From Sthenelais limicola (lineage: Eukaryota > Annelida > Polychaeta > Phyllodocida > Sigalionidae), in assembly GCA_942159475.1 (NCBI GenBank), contig OW804098.1:6362383-6426382 (forward strand): a DNA stretch of 64,000 nt, written 5' to 3'. This document shows positions 35,801 through 48,100 of the stretch, one piece after another. The first letter of the stretch is position 1. Every line of letters begins with the position of its first letter. The position numbers and the translations under genes are program-made. The notes beneath the pieces were generated by a model. That model ran no database searches. It was not told the origin of the DNA and was given only the letters and a program-made list of their open reading frames with translations.

Positions 35801-36079
35801 CCTTTCAGCATTGGATCCATCAGGTGCCTTATATATATATAACTAATTTTATTTCTCATCACACAATTACATAGAAATTAAAGAAAGAAATAAGATGGTC
35901 CTTTCAGGGTCAGAGATGTTGATCTTATAGCCACATTCCCAACACTTAGACTTGGTGTTCGCTTATGTTGTGCTGGTTTAAACATGTTATCTATTTGGCT
36001 ACCTATAACCCAAAATCGCCACTTCAATAGTGTAATAACTAGTTAGTAGTTCCCCTTCCACCACATATTATGTATTTGA

Positions 36080-36154
<75 letters not shown>

Positions 36155-39100
36155 ACTATCTATCTAACTATCTATTTATCTAACTATCCATCTATCTATC
36201 TATCTATCTATTTATCTATATATCTATCTAACTCTATCTATATTTTTTTCTTTTTTTTTGTCTGAATGAAACATATCGCGTTAGCGAAATTTCGGTTAAT
36301 AAACATGTTTTTTTTAAAAAATCTTGTCTGTTTCTATCTATGTATCTATTTCTGTCAGCCATCCGTCTATCTATTTATCTATCTGTCTATCTATCTATCT
36401 ATCTATCTTATCTATCTATTTATTTCTCATACATGTGTTCATATTTCTATCACTAGGGTAATGAGGTTGGTCAGACGCTGGGTCGTTTGGCTAACGACCT
36501 CAAGTTACCTCAGCATCACTCGAGTCACCGCGACCTCCTGCCCTACGCCGACCTCATGCTCTGGCTCAAGGACAACGATACAGACAGCTTCAGCAAACTA
36601 GTCAAAGTAACATCTTTATTTAATTTGATACATTTTCTATGTGTTTTTTTAAAAAACAGATTTTATCTCGAAACAAATTTCACATAGGCGATACCTTCCA
36701 ATGTTCGAAAATATTTCTGATACAAATACAAATTTTACAAACTAATAGTAGTTATCCATACTTTTAGATTAAAGATTAATCTCACAAATGATATCCAAGA
36801 ACCAGAATAAATTTAGAGAGTCTTACAAGAGGCACACTTTTATAACATAACTCTACACAACATAAAGAATAAACAGTATATAATATTACACACATTTTTA
36901 CACAAGTTTTTTTTTCGCCGACTAAAATACAGAGATACAATATACAAGATTAGCGATTTAATAATCCGCAAATATAAAACAACGATTTGGTTTATCAGGA
37001 GAGACCCATTGGTCTTATCACGTCCTCTATCATTGAATATCCATCAAAACCCAGATAAATATCCAGGTACAAAAGTCGTTCAAAAATCTTTCACGATGTG
37101 TTTATTCATTTATCTATTATTTAACTTCAAAACAAGTTTTTATCTATTCATTTGTTTATTTATTCAATAATTCATCTATTGATTCATCTACTGTTTATTA
37201 ATTGGATAGTGACAAAGGCTATTTAACAGCTGAAATATGTTGGGTCATTACCAGCTCATTGTAACATCAAGTTGAGGAAAGAAAATGAAGAGAACATCGC
37301 TAACATCACTGGATATTTATTTGTTTATTTGTTATGTGTTTCACCCATATGAAGTTCTTCGTATTTCGAGACTAACCTTTAAATCTGAAACCATAGATCT
37401 AGATGGTATAAATGTTTTTCTTATCATTTCCTAGTAATACCTGCATGTATTTGTAAGTATTTTGTCGTAGAGAAAATATTGAATAAGGTTGTCATTAATA
37501 AGTTCTTATACACAGCTTTATATATCTATATTCCCCCTAAAACATACTTAGGGTTGAAGACATTGGCCTGGTGGCCTAAAAAGAAGAGCAATTCCTTGAG
37601 TAACATTTCTGAAACAAGAACAAGTAATTTCTCACAATGTTCTTCTGTATTTTACTCTTGCCAGGTATACACAGGGAATCTTAGTCGACTGTACGACAGA
37701 GAAGTGAGGGATTTCATGGAAACTGCCAAAAATAAAGTAGCTCTGAAAGTAGAAAGGAAAGGTGGTAAGTAGCTCTGATTTTTGTAAGGTGATTTTTATT
37801 TTTCAAGTTGCAATCGAAATCAATTTAAAAGATTTTATAAGTTGATATGACACCAAAACCAGAGAATCAGCGATTTTTGTAAGCTGATTTTTATTTTTCA
37901 AGTTGTATTTTGATGTACGATTCCAACGTTTCGGTACTAGGGTGTACCTTCATCAGGGAAATTTAAACAACTGTTGTTGAAAGAATGAAATGGAAGTGCT
38001 CTTGTCATGTTGCAGGTACGTTAACACCAGGACAGAGGGTGGGCATACAATCCGGCTCATCCTCCAGTCTCAACAAACCTTTTGACTCTCGGAGTCTCCG
38101 CTCCGGCTCTGTCTCAAGCGGGCTCGACTCAGACTCCATGCATGGCTCAGATCCCGATATCCACGGCAAGGCCAAACTCGACCAGGTGAGGCATCCTGAG
38201 AATGTCACTACTCTGAAATAGATATCAATAACCAGGGATGGAAGTCTTCAGTATTTCTACTGAAATCAGTTTTTTTTGAGTTGCATGGTAGCTTTATGGG
38301 AGATCAGATGTGTGTCGCTAGGTTTAAATAAAAAAATCAGTATTTTTCACAAATTCTCATAAGAAATTAAGATTCTAAAAATCCGATTTTTAACGTGTCT
38401 TTGATTCAGTTTAAAATATTCTGTACGGGTATTAGATGGCCTTAATAATACAAATTACTTTTCTTCTTTTTCTCTCTCGAAAATCTCGACTTGAGAAATA
38501 GCTTATAAATTGTGAAATGTTGGTGTGTAAGTTGAGTGAGTGAATGATGTAGTATTCAGGAAGGTTCTCACATCTACTAATTGGACGTGTCGATGTCGTC
38601 TCCTTCTCCCCTCTAATGCTACCATGCAACTGAAGAACGTTACGTTCTTCAGACGTGGGTTACCAGGACCTCCTTAGCCCCTTGGAGATGTCATGGTGAC
38701 ATCAACAAGGGGTGCGCTAGTTGCTAGGAAAAACTCCCAGCCGTTTTAATATCATTATGAATGTTCATTTAAATGAAATTAAAAAGGAAAACTGATGTAT
38801 GTATCCCCCAAAATTCCCCAAAGGAGAATAAATGATTAATGATACTAATAAAAGTCTCCTTCTTCCCAATGAAAATATCATTGGTTTGGCACTACATGGT
38901 TTTGCTAATAATAGCTCGTCAAAAAAAAAAAGGTTCTCATTTACATTTTGTTCTCTCACCAGATGTTTGAGCATGTGTTGTCAGAGCTTGGACCCTGGTG
39001 TCTGGCAGAACAAGATTTCTGTGTCAACTTCTTCCACCTGGCGGACAAGTCACAAACTAGCACTCCAGAGGTAAGGTATTGTTGGATATGCGTATTTTGT

Positions 39101-42100
39101 AAAGAATTTAAATGTACAAGGTCAATAAAAATATGTTTTAAAATCGCAATATATTTTTGGTCAAATGACACTCAGATGGGTAGGGAAAAAATGGAAGTCT
39201 TTAAGTCAAGTTGGAAATCTTTAGTTTTGGCCACTGTTAACTGAGAATGCAGTTTTAATCAATACTGTAAACATATCTATTTTCGCGCTGATAAATTTTC
39301 GCGGACCAAGAACTTTGACACCTTTTCGCGCTGATTTAAATTCGCGCAGCAAGGAAGTCTCACACCTTGTTTATGAAATAATGATACCTTTCGTGCAAGG
39401 ATTTATTTTCATGTACAAAGGTGGGTGCACAAAAATAGCAAAAATAAATACTGCGCAAACATTAATTCGTTTACAGTTATCAATAATGACTAATCAATGA
39501 ATCACTGTAGGAGACCAAAGCTGCTGAAGAGGTTGAGGATGATGGACCCTGGGTAACCCAGAAGGAGGCATCAGCGAAACAGTAAGTTATTATTGTCATG
39601 TCATCCTAAATGTATGAATAATAATAAAGTGATTCCCCTCTACCCTCATATACTTATTGGCACAATGTATATTTGGTGTTGGATAATATATTGTGTCAAG
39701 TATTAACAGTTCAATCATTTGTAATATAATGCAAATATGAGTCTCTCCAAGTTCCTGCAAAGGACCTCTGATCACCTAAGTGGGAATTTGGCATTGTATC
39801 ACCATTTTCATGTAGATTTCTTTTTATTAGAATGGAACAACAACGACCATCATTTGGATCGTCTATATGTATTGATTTGTAGTATGAATTTGGTTATCTA
39901 TTGTCATTCTTAATCTAGTGAAGATGGTGCATTTTGTGAGACGTATGGTTTAATTTTGTTGATGTTCTCAAATATAACAAAAATAAGATGTGTAAAGACC
40001 GGTGCACCTTGTGCCCCTTACCACCACAACACTGAATACATTAATCATTTATAATCATACATTAAGGATAAGTCATTGGACTGATTATTAATTCATTACT
40101 ACCCTCTCCATTTACATACTCAACTGTTCTTTAATTTTTCCTTTTCACAAGAAATCCCATAAATACTCATTAATAGATTGATTTGATTCGTTTTAATTTA
40201 ACAAATCACAATTCATTGAAATTAACAGTTAACATTAACATTAAGATGGATTGATTCCACCTTCTGAATTATAACTGTGCATGCTTGGCAAAAAATATAA
40301 ATATTCAATTGAAGGACAATAAATTAAACATAAAGGCAAAATCTCAATAGTGAAAACATTGCATGTGCAAAAGAATTTCTCCACTGTAGAGCAGTATCCT
40401 TCCCAACCAGATTAATTGGTTGATTTTACCAGATACAGATTATGTTTATTGGAGGAAAGATTGGCATCTGTTACGCATGCATGGCTAATGTTCGGGGAGA
40501 ATCTTATTCCAGTCTGTTTCTGCATATTCTAACTTATTTCGTTGTTGTGTTTGATTACCTGTATACTAATGTTAAATTGTATTTTAAATCTACCCTTTGC
40601 ATGGGGTGGTAATGAAATGGGGGAACGTGTGTGCGTGACAGGAGAGAGAGAGAGATAGGGAAAGAGAGAGAGAAAGAGAGAGAGAAAGGGAGAGAGAAAG
40701 AGAGAGAGAGGAAGAGACAGAGAGAGAGAGAGGGAGAGGAGAAGAGGAGGAAAAGAGGAGTAGAGAGAAAGAGAGATAGAGAGAGAGAGAAACACAGAGA
40801 GGAGGAGAGAGAGAGGGAGAGAGAAGAGAAGGAGGAGAGAGAAAGAGAGAGATAGGCAGAGAGAGACAGACAAAAAAGAGAGAGATAGGGAAAGAGAGAA
40901 AAAGAGAGGGAGAGAGATAGAGAAAGAAAAAGAGAACAAGAGAAGAGAAGGAGGAGAGAGAAAGAGAGAGGCACAGAGAGAGAAAAGAGAGCGATAGGGA
41001 GAGAGAAACAGAGGGAGAGACAGGGAGAAAGGAGAGAGAAATAGGGAAAGAGAGAGAGAGCAAAAGAGAGAAGAGAAGGAGGAAAAGGAAGGAGAGAGAA
41101 AAAAAAGAGAGAGAGATAGGGAGACAGAAAGAGGAGCAAAGCAGACATGGTGAAACCTGCCGAACCTGCCTTGACCATTGAAAGGCAGGGCGGACCGATG
41201 AAAGTAAAGTCTCTCCGGTCCGACTGTCCGGTGAAAAATTTGTATGAAACGTTAGAGAAACCTTTGGAGGACCAGTGAAACCTATGGAGGACTGATGAAA
41301 GTTCCTTTTCACCGGTCCGACTGTCCGGTGAAAGTTCTAAAGTTTTCACCATGTCTGGCAAAGGAGTGATGAGTCATAGAGAGAGGGGGAAGAGGAGGAG
41401 GAAAGGAAGGTGGTGGTTGAGGGGGGCAGAAACAGACTGACAGACAGAACAGAAAGTAGAGAAACTGAGAGAAGAGAAAGGGGAGAGACAAGAGCTGGAC
41501 AGAAACAAGCATCAAGACCAAACCAGACATAGGGAGGGATAGAGACAGCTAGACAGACATGTAGAAACAGAGGGAGAAAGACTGAGAGAAAGATTGATCA
41601 TGTGAAGGGAATGCATACATTAGTGACTATAATAAGCCATGTGAATAACTGAATAACAGGGCTCTTGTTGTTGTTGCATGCTGTTTGTTGTAACGCAGGG
41701 ATCTGGTAGAGAACCTGGGCTCTGGTCTAACTAGAAAACGCTCCTCCCTCACTCAGTAAGTTAACAACACCGGGCTGGTACTGATGCTGGGTCAGGGCCG
41801 CAACAAATGTACAATCAGCAACTCTACACAAAACTCTCAACTGAAAATCCTCTAAAATTAGGCTGAAAACATAATGTGTATTTCAGGATATATTTTGTAT
41901 TGAACTGATTCAGATGATGTGTTCGGGTACAATCAGCAGCTCTACACATTTAGAAAATCCTGTAAGATTAGGATGAAAACATGATATGTATTTCAGCAGG
42001 GTTGGAAAAATCCCGCGGCCCGTTTGTCCGCACCACCCATGTCAGCCTTGCGGACAACCAAAAATGAATATATGGGCGTCTGCCGGACAACCAGGTTTTA

Positions 42101-45100
42101 TCTATCTTTAGTGTGAGCGGACAACCACGCAACAACTTTTTGAAGCGATTTTTCCAACCCTGTTCAGAATATATTTAGTATTGCACTGATTCAAATGTGT
42201 TCGGATACATTGAACTGTATTTCAAACCTGTTTTAAATTTGGGTTATTGGAGAGGATTAGCAAAGGCAAATTGTACAATTATTTACGCCCTGGCCCAAAT
42301 ATTCTATATACAGAGGGAGAAGACACAGCATACTAAATGAAATAGATCCCTTGTTCCTGGCAACCCTTGGCTGTTGTGTGATATAATGTCGGCATGGGTC
42401 ACCTTATATCACGGCGGCTGAGGCCTGTAAGGAAGGTGGAGGGATCTATTGCTTTAGTATTGCACGTCATATCACACCAAGGACTTCAGTGCTAACTGTG
42501 TCTCCTGCCTTTGTTTACATATCTTTATAAAGTGTATAAAGTCATAATCAGACATTTAATTTGTGTTCAAGTTCCATTCTCAGCTGACTTTGGCCAAATA
42601 AATTATATTTTTGTAATTTTAGCTTATTTAAGAATTAAAAGCATCCAATTCTCTGTACTTTAGATCAAATACTGTAAACGTATTTATTTTTCGCACAGAT
42701 AAATTCTCCCGCACTAAGTACTTTGACACCTTTATGCGTGGATTTAAATTCGCGCAGCAAGGAAGTCTCACACCTTGTTTATGCAATAATTATACCTTTC
42801 GCACAGGATTTATTTTCATGCATAACGGTGGGTGCGCGAAAATAGCGAAAAATAAATACTGTGCGAACATTAATACGTTTACAGTAATAAAAAAAAATGT
42901 TTTGGTCAATGTTGGGAATGCAACTTTCATTTTTAAGACCATCTTAGTTTATTATCACAGGAACATATCAGTAATCTCAAGTCAGAATTAACATCATATG
43001 AATCTAAATAATCAACTTGAGACATTACCTGCAAGATATGAACATAATAGACAAAATTGCCCGACAGCGACCCAGAGGTTCCATATTACATGTGTGCATA
43101 GTGATTTTGTTTGCTCACTCAGTTCAATTGCTATGCCCGCATGTAATCTAGACCTTGAAGATCGCCGAGGGTAATTTTATATTTATTATACCTTTCCTGA
43201 TATTTATGGCAAAAAAATTGTGAAAATTTGATGGAAATTAATGAGAAGTGCAGCAGGTAATACACAGGCCATATTACCTACTGTTTGTGGTATGAGTGCC
43301 AATGCTGTAGCCTATGGTAGTCCATATTACCCACTAGAAAGGTATAATAAATACAGCATGGATTTACTTTTGAAGCATTTATTACCTTGTCAGGAACCGT
43401 ATGTTTTTGTGAAGTGATGCTATGCAGCATGTTAGCATGTTTTCTCTCTAATATCTAATATCTATAATTATGTGCACAAACTTGGTCGTTCCTGGTGGCT
43501 TCATTATGTTATGGATCAAGGGATTAAAAATGTACAATCGGTAACTGCACATTTAGTAAATTCTACTAAATTAGGATGGACAATTTTAAAAACCAGGTAT
43601 ATTTGCGTATATTTGGCAGATTTTAAAGAAATTTTCGTTTATGTTGGACAGTAATTTGAATATCTTAAATTTGTGTTATTTGAGAGAATTGATGAAGACC
43701 AAGTGTACATTTTTTGTTGCCCTGACCCATATATATGCTGGCCTACATTCATTAACTCACCTGTACTAATATATCCACACTTTCTCTATATATCGCTCAC
43801 ACAATCCCTCACCCACACACACTCATTTATTTGCACACATTCACCCACTCCTGCACCCATTGACTGACCTGCTCATGCACTCACCCACCCTTTCATTCAC
43901 TCATTCAATTACTCATTCAATTACTCATTCATGCACCTACTCACCCATTTAATTACTCATTCATGCACCCACTCACCCATTCAATTACTTATTCATGCAC
44001 CCACTCACCCATTCAATTACTCATTTAATTACTCATTCATGCACCCACTCACCCATTCAATTACTCATTCAATTACTCATTCATGCACCCATTCATTCAC
44101 TCATTCAATTACTCATTCATGCACCCACTCACTCATTCAATTACTCGTTTACTCACTCGCACACTCACCCACTCACTCACTCACATTCATGCACTTACTC
44201 ATTCACCCATTCAATTACTTATTCACTCACAGTCTTTTCATTCACTCACTCACTTTCATCATTCACCCCCTCTCTTACTAGTGCTCTTTTATTCTCACTC
44301 ACCCGCTCACTCTTTCATTCTCACATGCACTCTTTCACACTCACTCACACTTTTGTCACTATCATTCACTCACTCACTCACTCACTCACTCATACACTCA
44401 CTCACTTATCCTAATTGGCTTACTCATTCACTCACTCACTTACATACTGTTTCAATCACTTATACTCTTTTATTCGTTCATTCACACACACACACTCTTT
44501 CACTCATTCATACTATTTCACTAACTCACTCACTCATTCATTCATTCACTCACTCACTCACTCAATTATCCCCAACTATCCACTTGTTAAACTTATCACC
44601 ATATGTGACTATATCTACTCCAAACTAATTTACTGAAATAAATTCTGGACTTTTGATGTTGAATACAGTGGAACCTCTCTATTAAAACCACCCTTGGGAC
44701 TGAATGATTTTTATTGGTCTCATAGCGAGGTGGCCTCTTTAGAGGGCTCTAAATCTAATAAGAGGGAATAATACGGGACTGGGAAAACTGGTCTTAATAG
44801 AGGGGGTCTCTATAATGAGGTGGTCTTTAAGTGAGGTTCCACTGTACACCCTTTACTTCAAATATAATATAATGATAATGTTATTGTATTGGTGTGAACT
44901 CCTGTACTAAACCTTCCCAATCCACTCTCTTCCAGACGTCAACTTAACGAGGAAGTCAGGTAAACTTTGTCACATTCTTTAATCCATTGATAAATTTCAA
45001 TTTTGATTGGATTGGTTTGATAAATCATTACTCAATACACTTTGGGTCAAATCAAGGGTAGGTTTGGGGGTGACTTTCAAACCATCTTGACTTGTCTGTT

Positions 45101-48100
45101 CTGTTGCAATATAATTATATCAAGATGGACAATACCACACCAAAGTGTGCCTCTATTGATATAGGAACTGTTTCCTACAGCTTTGGTGCCCATTGTGTCT
45201 AGTGATACTGTATATTTCAAAGTTACAAAGTTAGTTTTCTTTGTTTATTGATTTGATTTACATTCATTTCTTGTATATCATGCAAATGGACACACGCCTG
45301 TGGGAAAGGTTTTATGATGTAGAGTTTGCTCTAGCTGTATAGGTTATATGTTATCTATAATGTATTGTGAAGTAGAACTAGAATTTATGAATTAAATATT
45401 TTTAATATTTGCCTTTTTTATTTCGGTTAAGGATATTTAGTTACATTTAGAAGAAAAGCATTTAAAACCGTCAAGATCCATTGCCCTTGGATCACTTATT
45501 TTTGCAAAAGTTGTAACGCGATTTCTAAGTTCATGTCTTATACCACATTTAAACCCCAGTATTTTTGTATTTTAACATTAGAAATGTTTGTTTCCATGGT
45601 AACAGGAAGATGATGAGGGACCTGTTTCCCTCGTTGGAGAACGAGTTATCCAGCTTTATAGAGTTTGGGGACGGACAGGACAACTTGTAAGTGCTTCCTA
45701 CTTCACTGTTAATATACAAACCACAATATTTAATAATTACTACAGGGATGTGTTAAACAGGCTGCAGAGCCTATTCTAAGGCTTCGTCCCCTAAGTGGGT
45801 CAGATTTTTTTAGAAAATGTACAATTCGTCTTCAACAATCCTCTTAAATAATCCACACTTAAGACAAAAATGGGCTTCAAAATGCAGTTTAACATAACAA
45901 AACTGATACTTTAAATCAATGCGATACCATATATACTCAGATGTACCCGGTATTCATCATTTGTCAGCCTTAATATTTAGCAGAATTTCCTAAATATGTA
46001 GAGCTGCCAATTATACATTTTCTGACCCAAGTAGGGAGACATAGTATAGGGAGCCAAGACAACATATATATGGGAACAACTTAAACCAATTCTTACACAT
46101 CATGGTATCAAGAATTCTACTTGATTTACTTTTTATTACCCTTTCAAATTTTAACTTTCATAATCACGTACAAAGCACTCATTCGTTTACCACTTTTTCA
46201 TAACAAATCTTTTAAATCCAGAGGCTATAACAATAAATGATTATAAATATGTATGGTTATGGCTTTGTATTTCATACCAGGAATAATGATAGTGAGAGTA
46301 TTAATTAAGGAGATATTGTCCTGATAGGAGATTGTGAAATAATAACAATCATGGTGATATATCTAATCCTGTATACCAGCAAGAGTAATCAAGGAAATAT
46401 TTGTAAGATTAGAGATCATGATATAAAAATAGTAATAATTATGGAGATGTATCTAATCCTGTAAACCAGCATCAGTATTTCTACTGATATCAGTATTTTT
46501 GAAATTTTAATCATTGTCCTATTTCCTCAGAATTCCATCAATTCTATCCCTAAAATTAAAAAAAGTTCCACCACATTTTAATTTAATTGATGCGTTCCCT
46601 TTGCCAGAAATGTTTCAGTATTTTTGTCGTGACCCCATTTTCATCCCTGAATATCTATGGTCAAATATCTAATCCTGTATGCCAGAAAGAGTAATTAAGG
46701 AAATATTTGTATTAAGAAATCATGCTATAAAATGTAATAACGCTGGTGTTGTTCTCCTCTATGTTTACCCCAGCAACTCGCTGTACATGTTGGTGAGAAT
46801 GAGTGAACATGTTATCAATGCGGAAGATACGGGTTCTTTCCTCTCCAAGACCTTCGCGTCCTGCCTCGTCCACATCAAACGTAGCTTTGACAAGTTCATT
46901 GTAAGTAGGACACACTATAGTCCACTTTACCTGAATTTCATGGTAAATCAGAAAAAGTTCAAGTTAACTAAAAGTTCACCTAAAGAAAACTTATTAAGTA
47001 GAAAATCTGCAGCAGGGAAATTGCAAAGGGTTCCATTTACTGTAAACATATTTATTTTCGTGCACTAAGACCTTTGACACCTTTTCGCACGGATTTAAAT
47101 TCGCGGAGCAAGTAAGTCTCACCCCTTGTTTATGCAATAATTATACCTTTCGAGCAGGATTTATTTTCGTGCTCAAAGTTGGGCGCGCGAAAATAAATAC
47201 TGCGCGAACATTAATACATTTACAGTAACCGATAATTTGGGTAAACCGAGTTTGTGTTAAGCGGAACACAGTATATTAGTGTAAAACAAAATAATTATCT
47301 CATTTTTGTGTTCAGCTTTTAAGGTATTTATTAGCCAAAAATAAAAAGTCAAAAAGGGCCGCCATAGGAATTAAATATTGCCTGGTTCATTACATATAAC
47401 TTTTTTATTTGCAGCAACACCAAATTCATCAGATAGAAGAGACGCGTTTGTCAAAAAAGAACAAAGCAGGCATTCTTCAATTCGTCCACCAGTTCGAGGT
47501 AAGACTAAAAATACTTCTGTGGTGAAAGTACTCTCTCCTCTCCTTCTCTTCCTCAGACCCTTCACTCTCACTCTTTGTTTCTTTGTCTCTGTTCCTCTCT
47601 CCCAGTCTCTCTATCTTTCTTTGTTTCTGTCTATTGTCTGTCTCTATTGGTTTCCATCTGTCTGTGTCTGTTTCTCTCTGTCTCTGTCTGTGTCTCTGTT
47701 TCTATTCCTCTGTATCTGTGTCTTTCTCTATTTCTCTTGGACTCCCTCTCTCTGTGTCTCTCTCTCTGTATCTGTCTCTGTCTCTGTCTCTCTGTGTGTA
47801 ATACTCTCTGTTTCTCTCACTGTCCCTCTCTTACTTTCTCCAGACTCCTCTCTGTGTGTAATACTCTCTCTGTAATACTCTCACTGTCCCTCTCTTACTT
47901 TCTCCTCTCTCTGTAATACTCTCTGTTTCTCTCACTGTCCCTCTCTTACTTTCTCCTCTCTGTGTGTAAGACTCTCTCTGTTTCTCTCACTGTCCCTCTC
48001 TTACTCTCTCCTCTCTCTGTAATACTCTCTCTGTTTCTCTCACTGTCCCTCTCTTACTCTCTCCTCTCTCTGTAATACTCACTCTGTTTCTCTCACTGTC

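Noticed and set aside
40529..41361. Long open frames of 136-268 codons on the minus strand
   Set aside because: They translate a GA/CT microsatellite into S, L and F runs, and exist in several frames at once.
43931..44636. Overlapping H/T/S-rich open frames
   Set aside because: They are translations of a CACT/CATT repeat with no start context or splice structure.
47378..47916. Open frames of 72-165 codons after exon 18
   Set aside because: Apart from the exon 18 bases (read in another frame) they translate a CTCT/CTGT tract.
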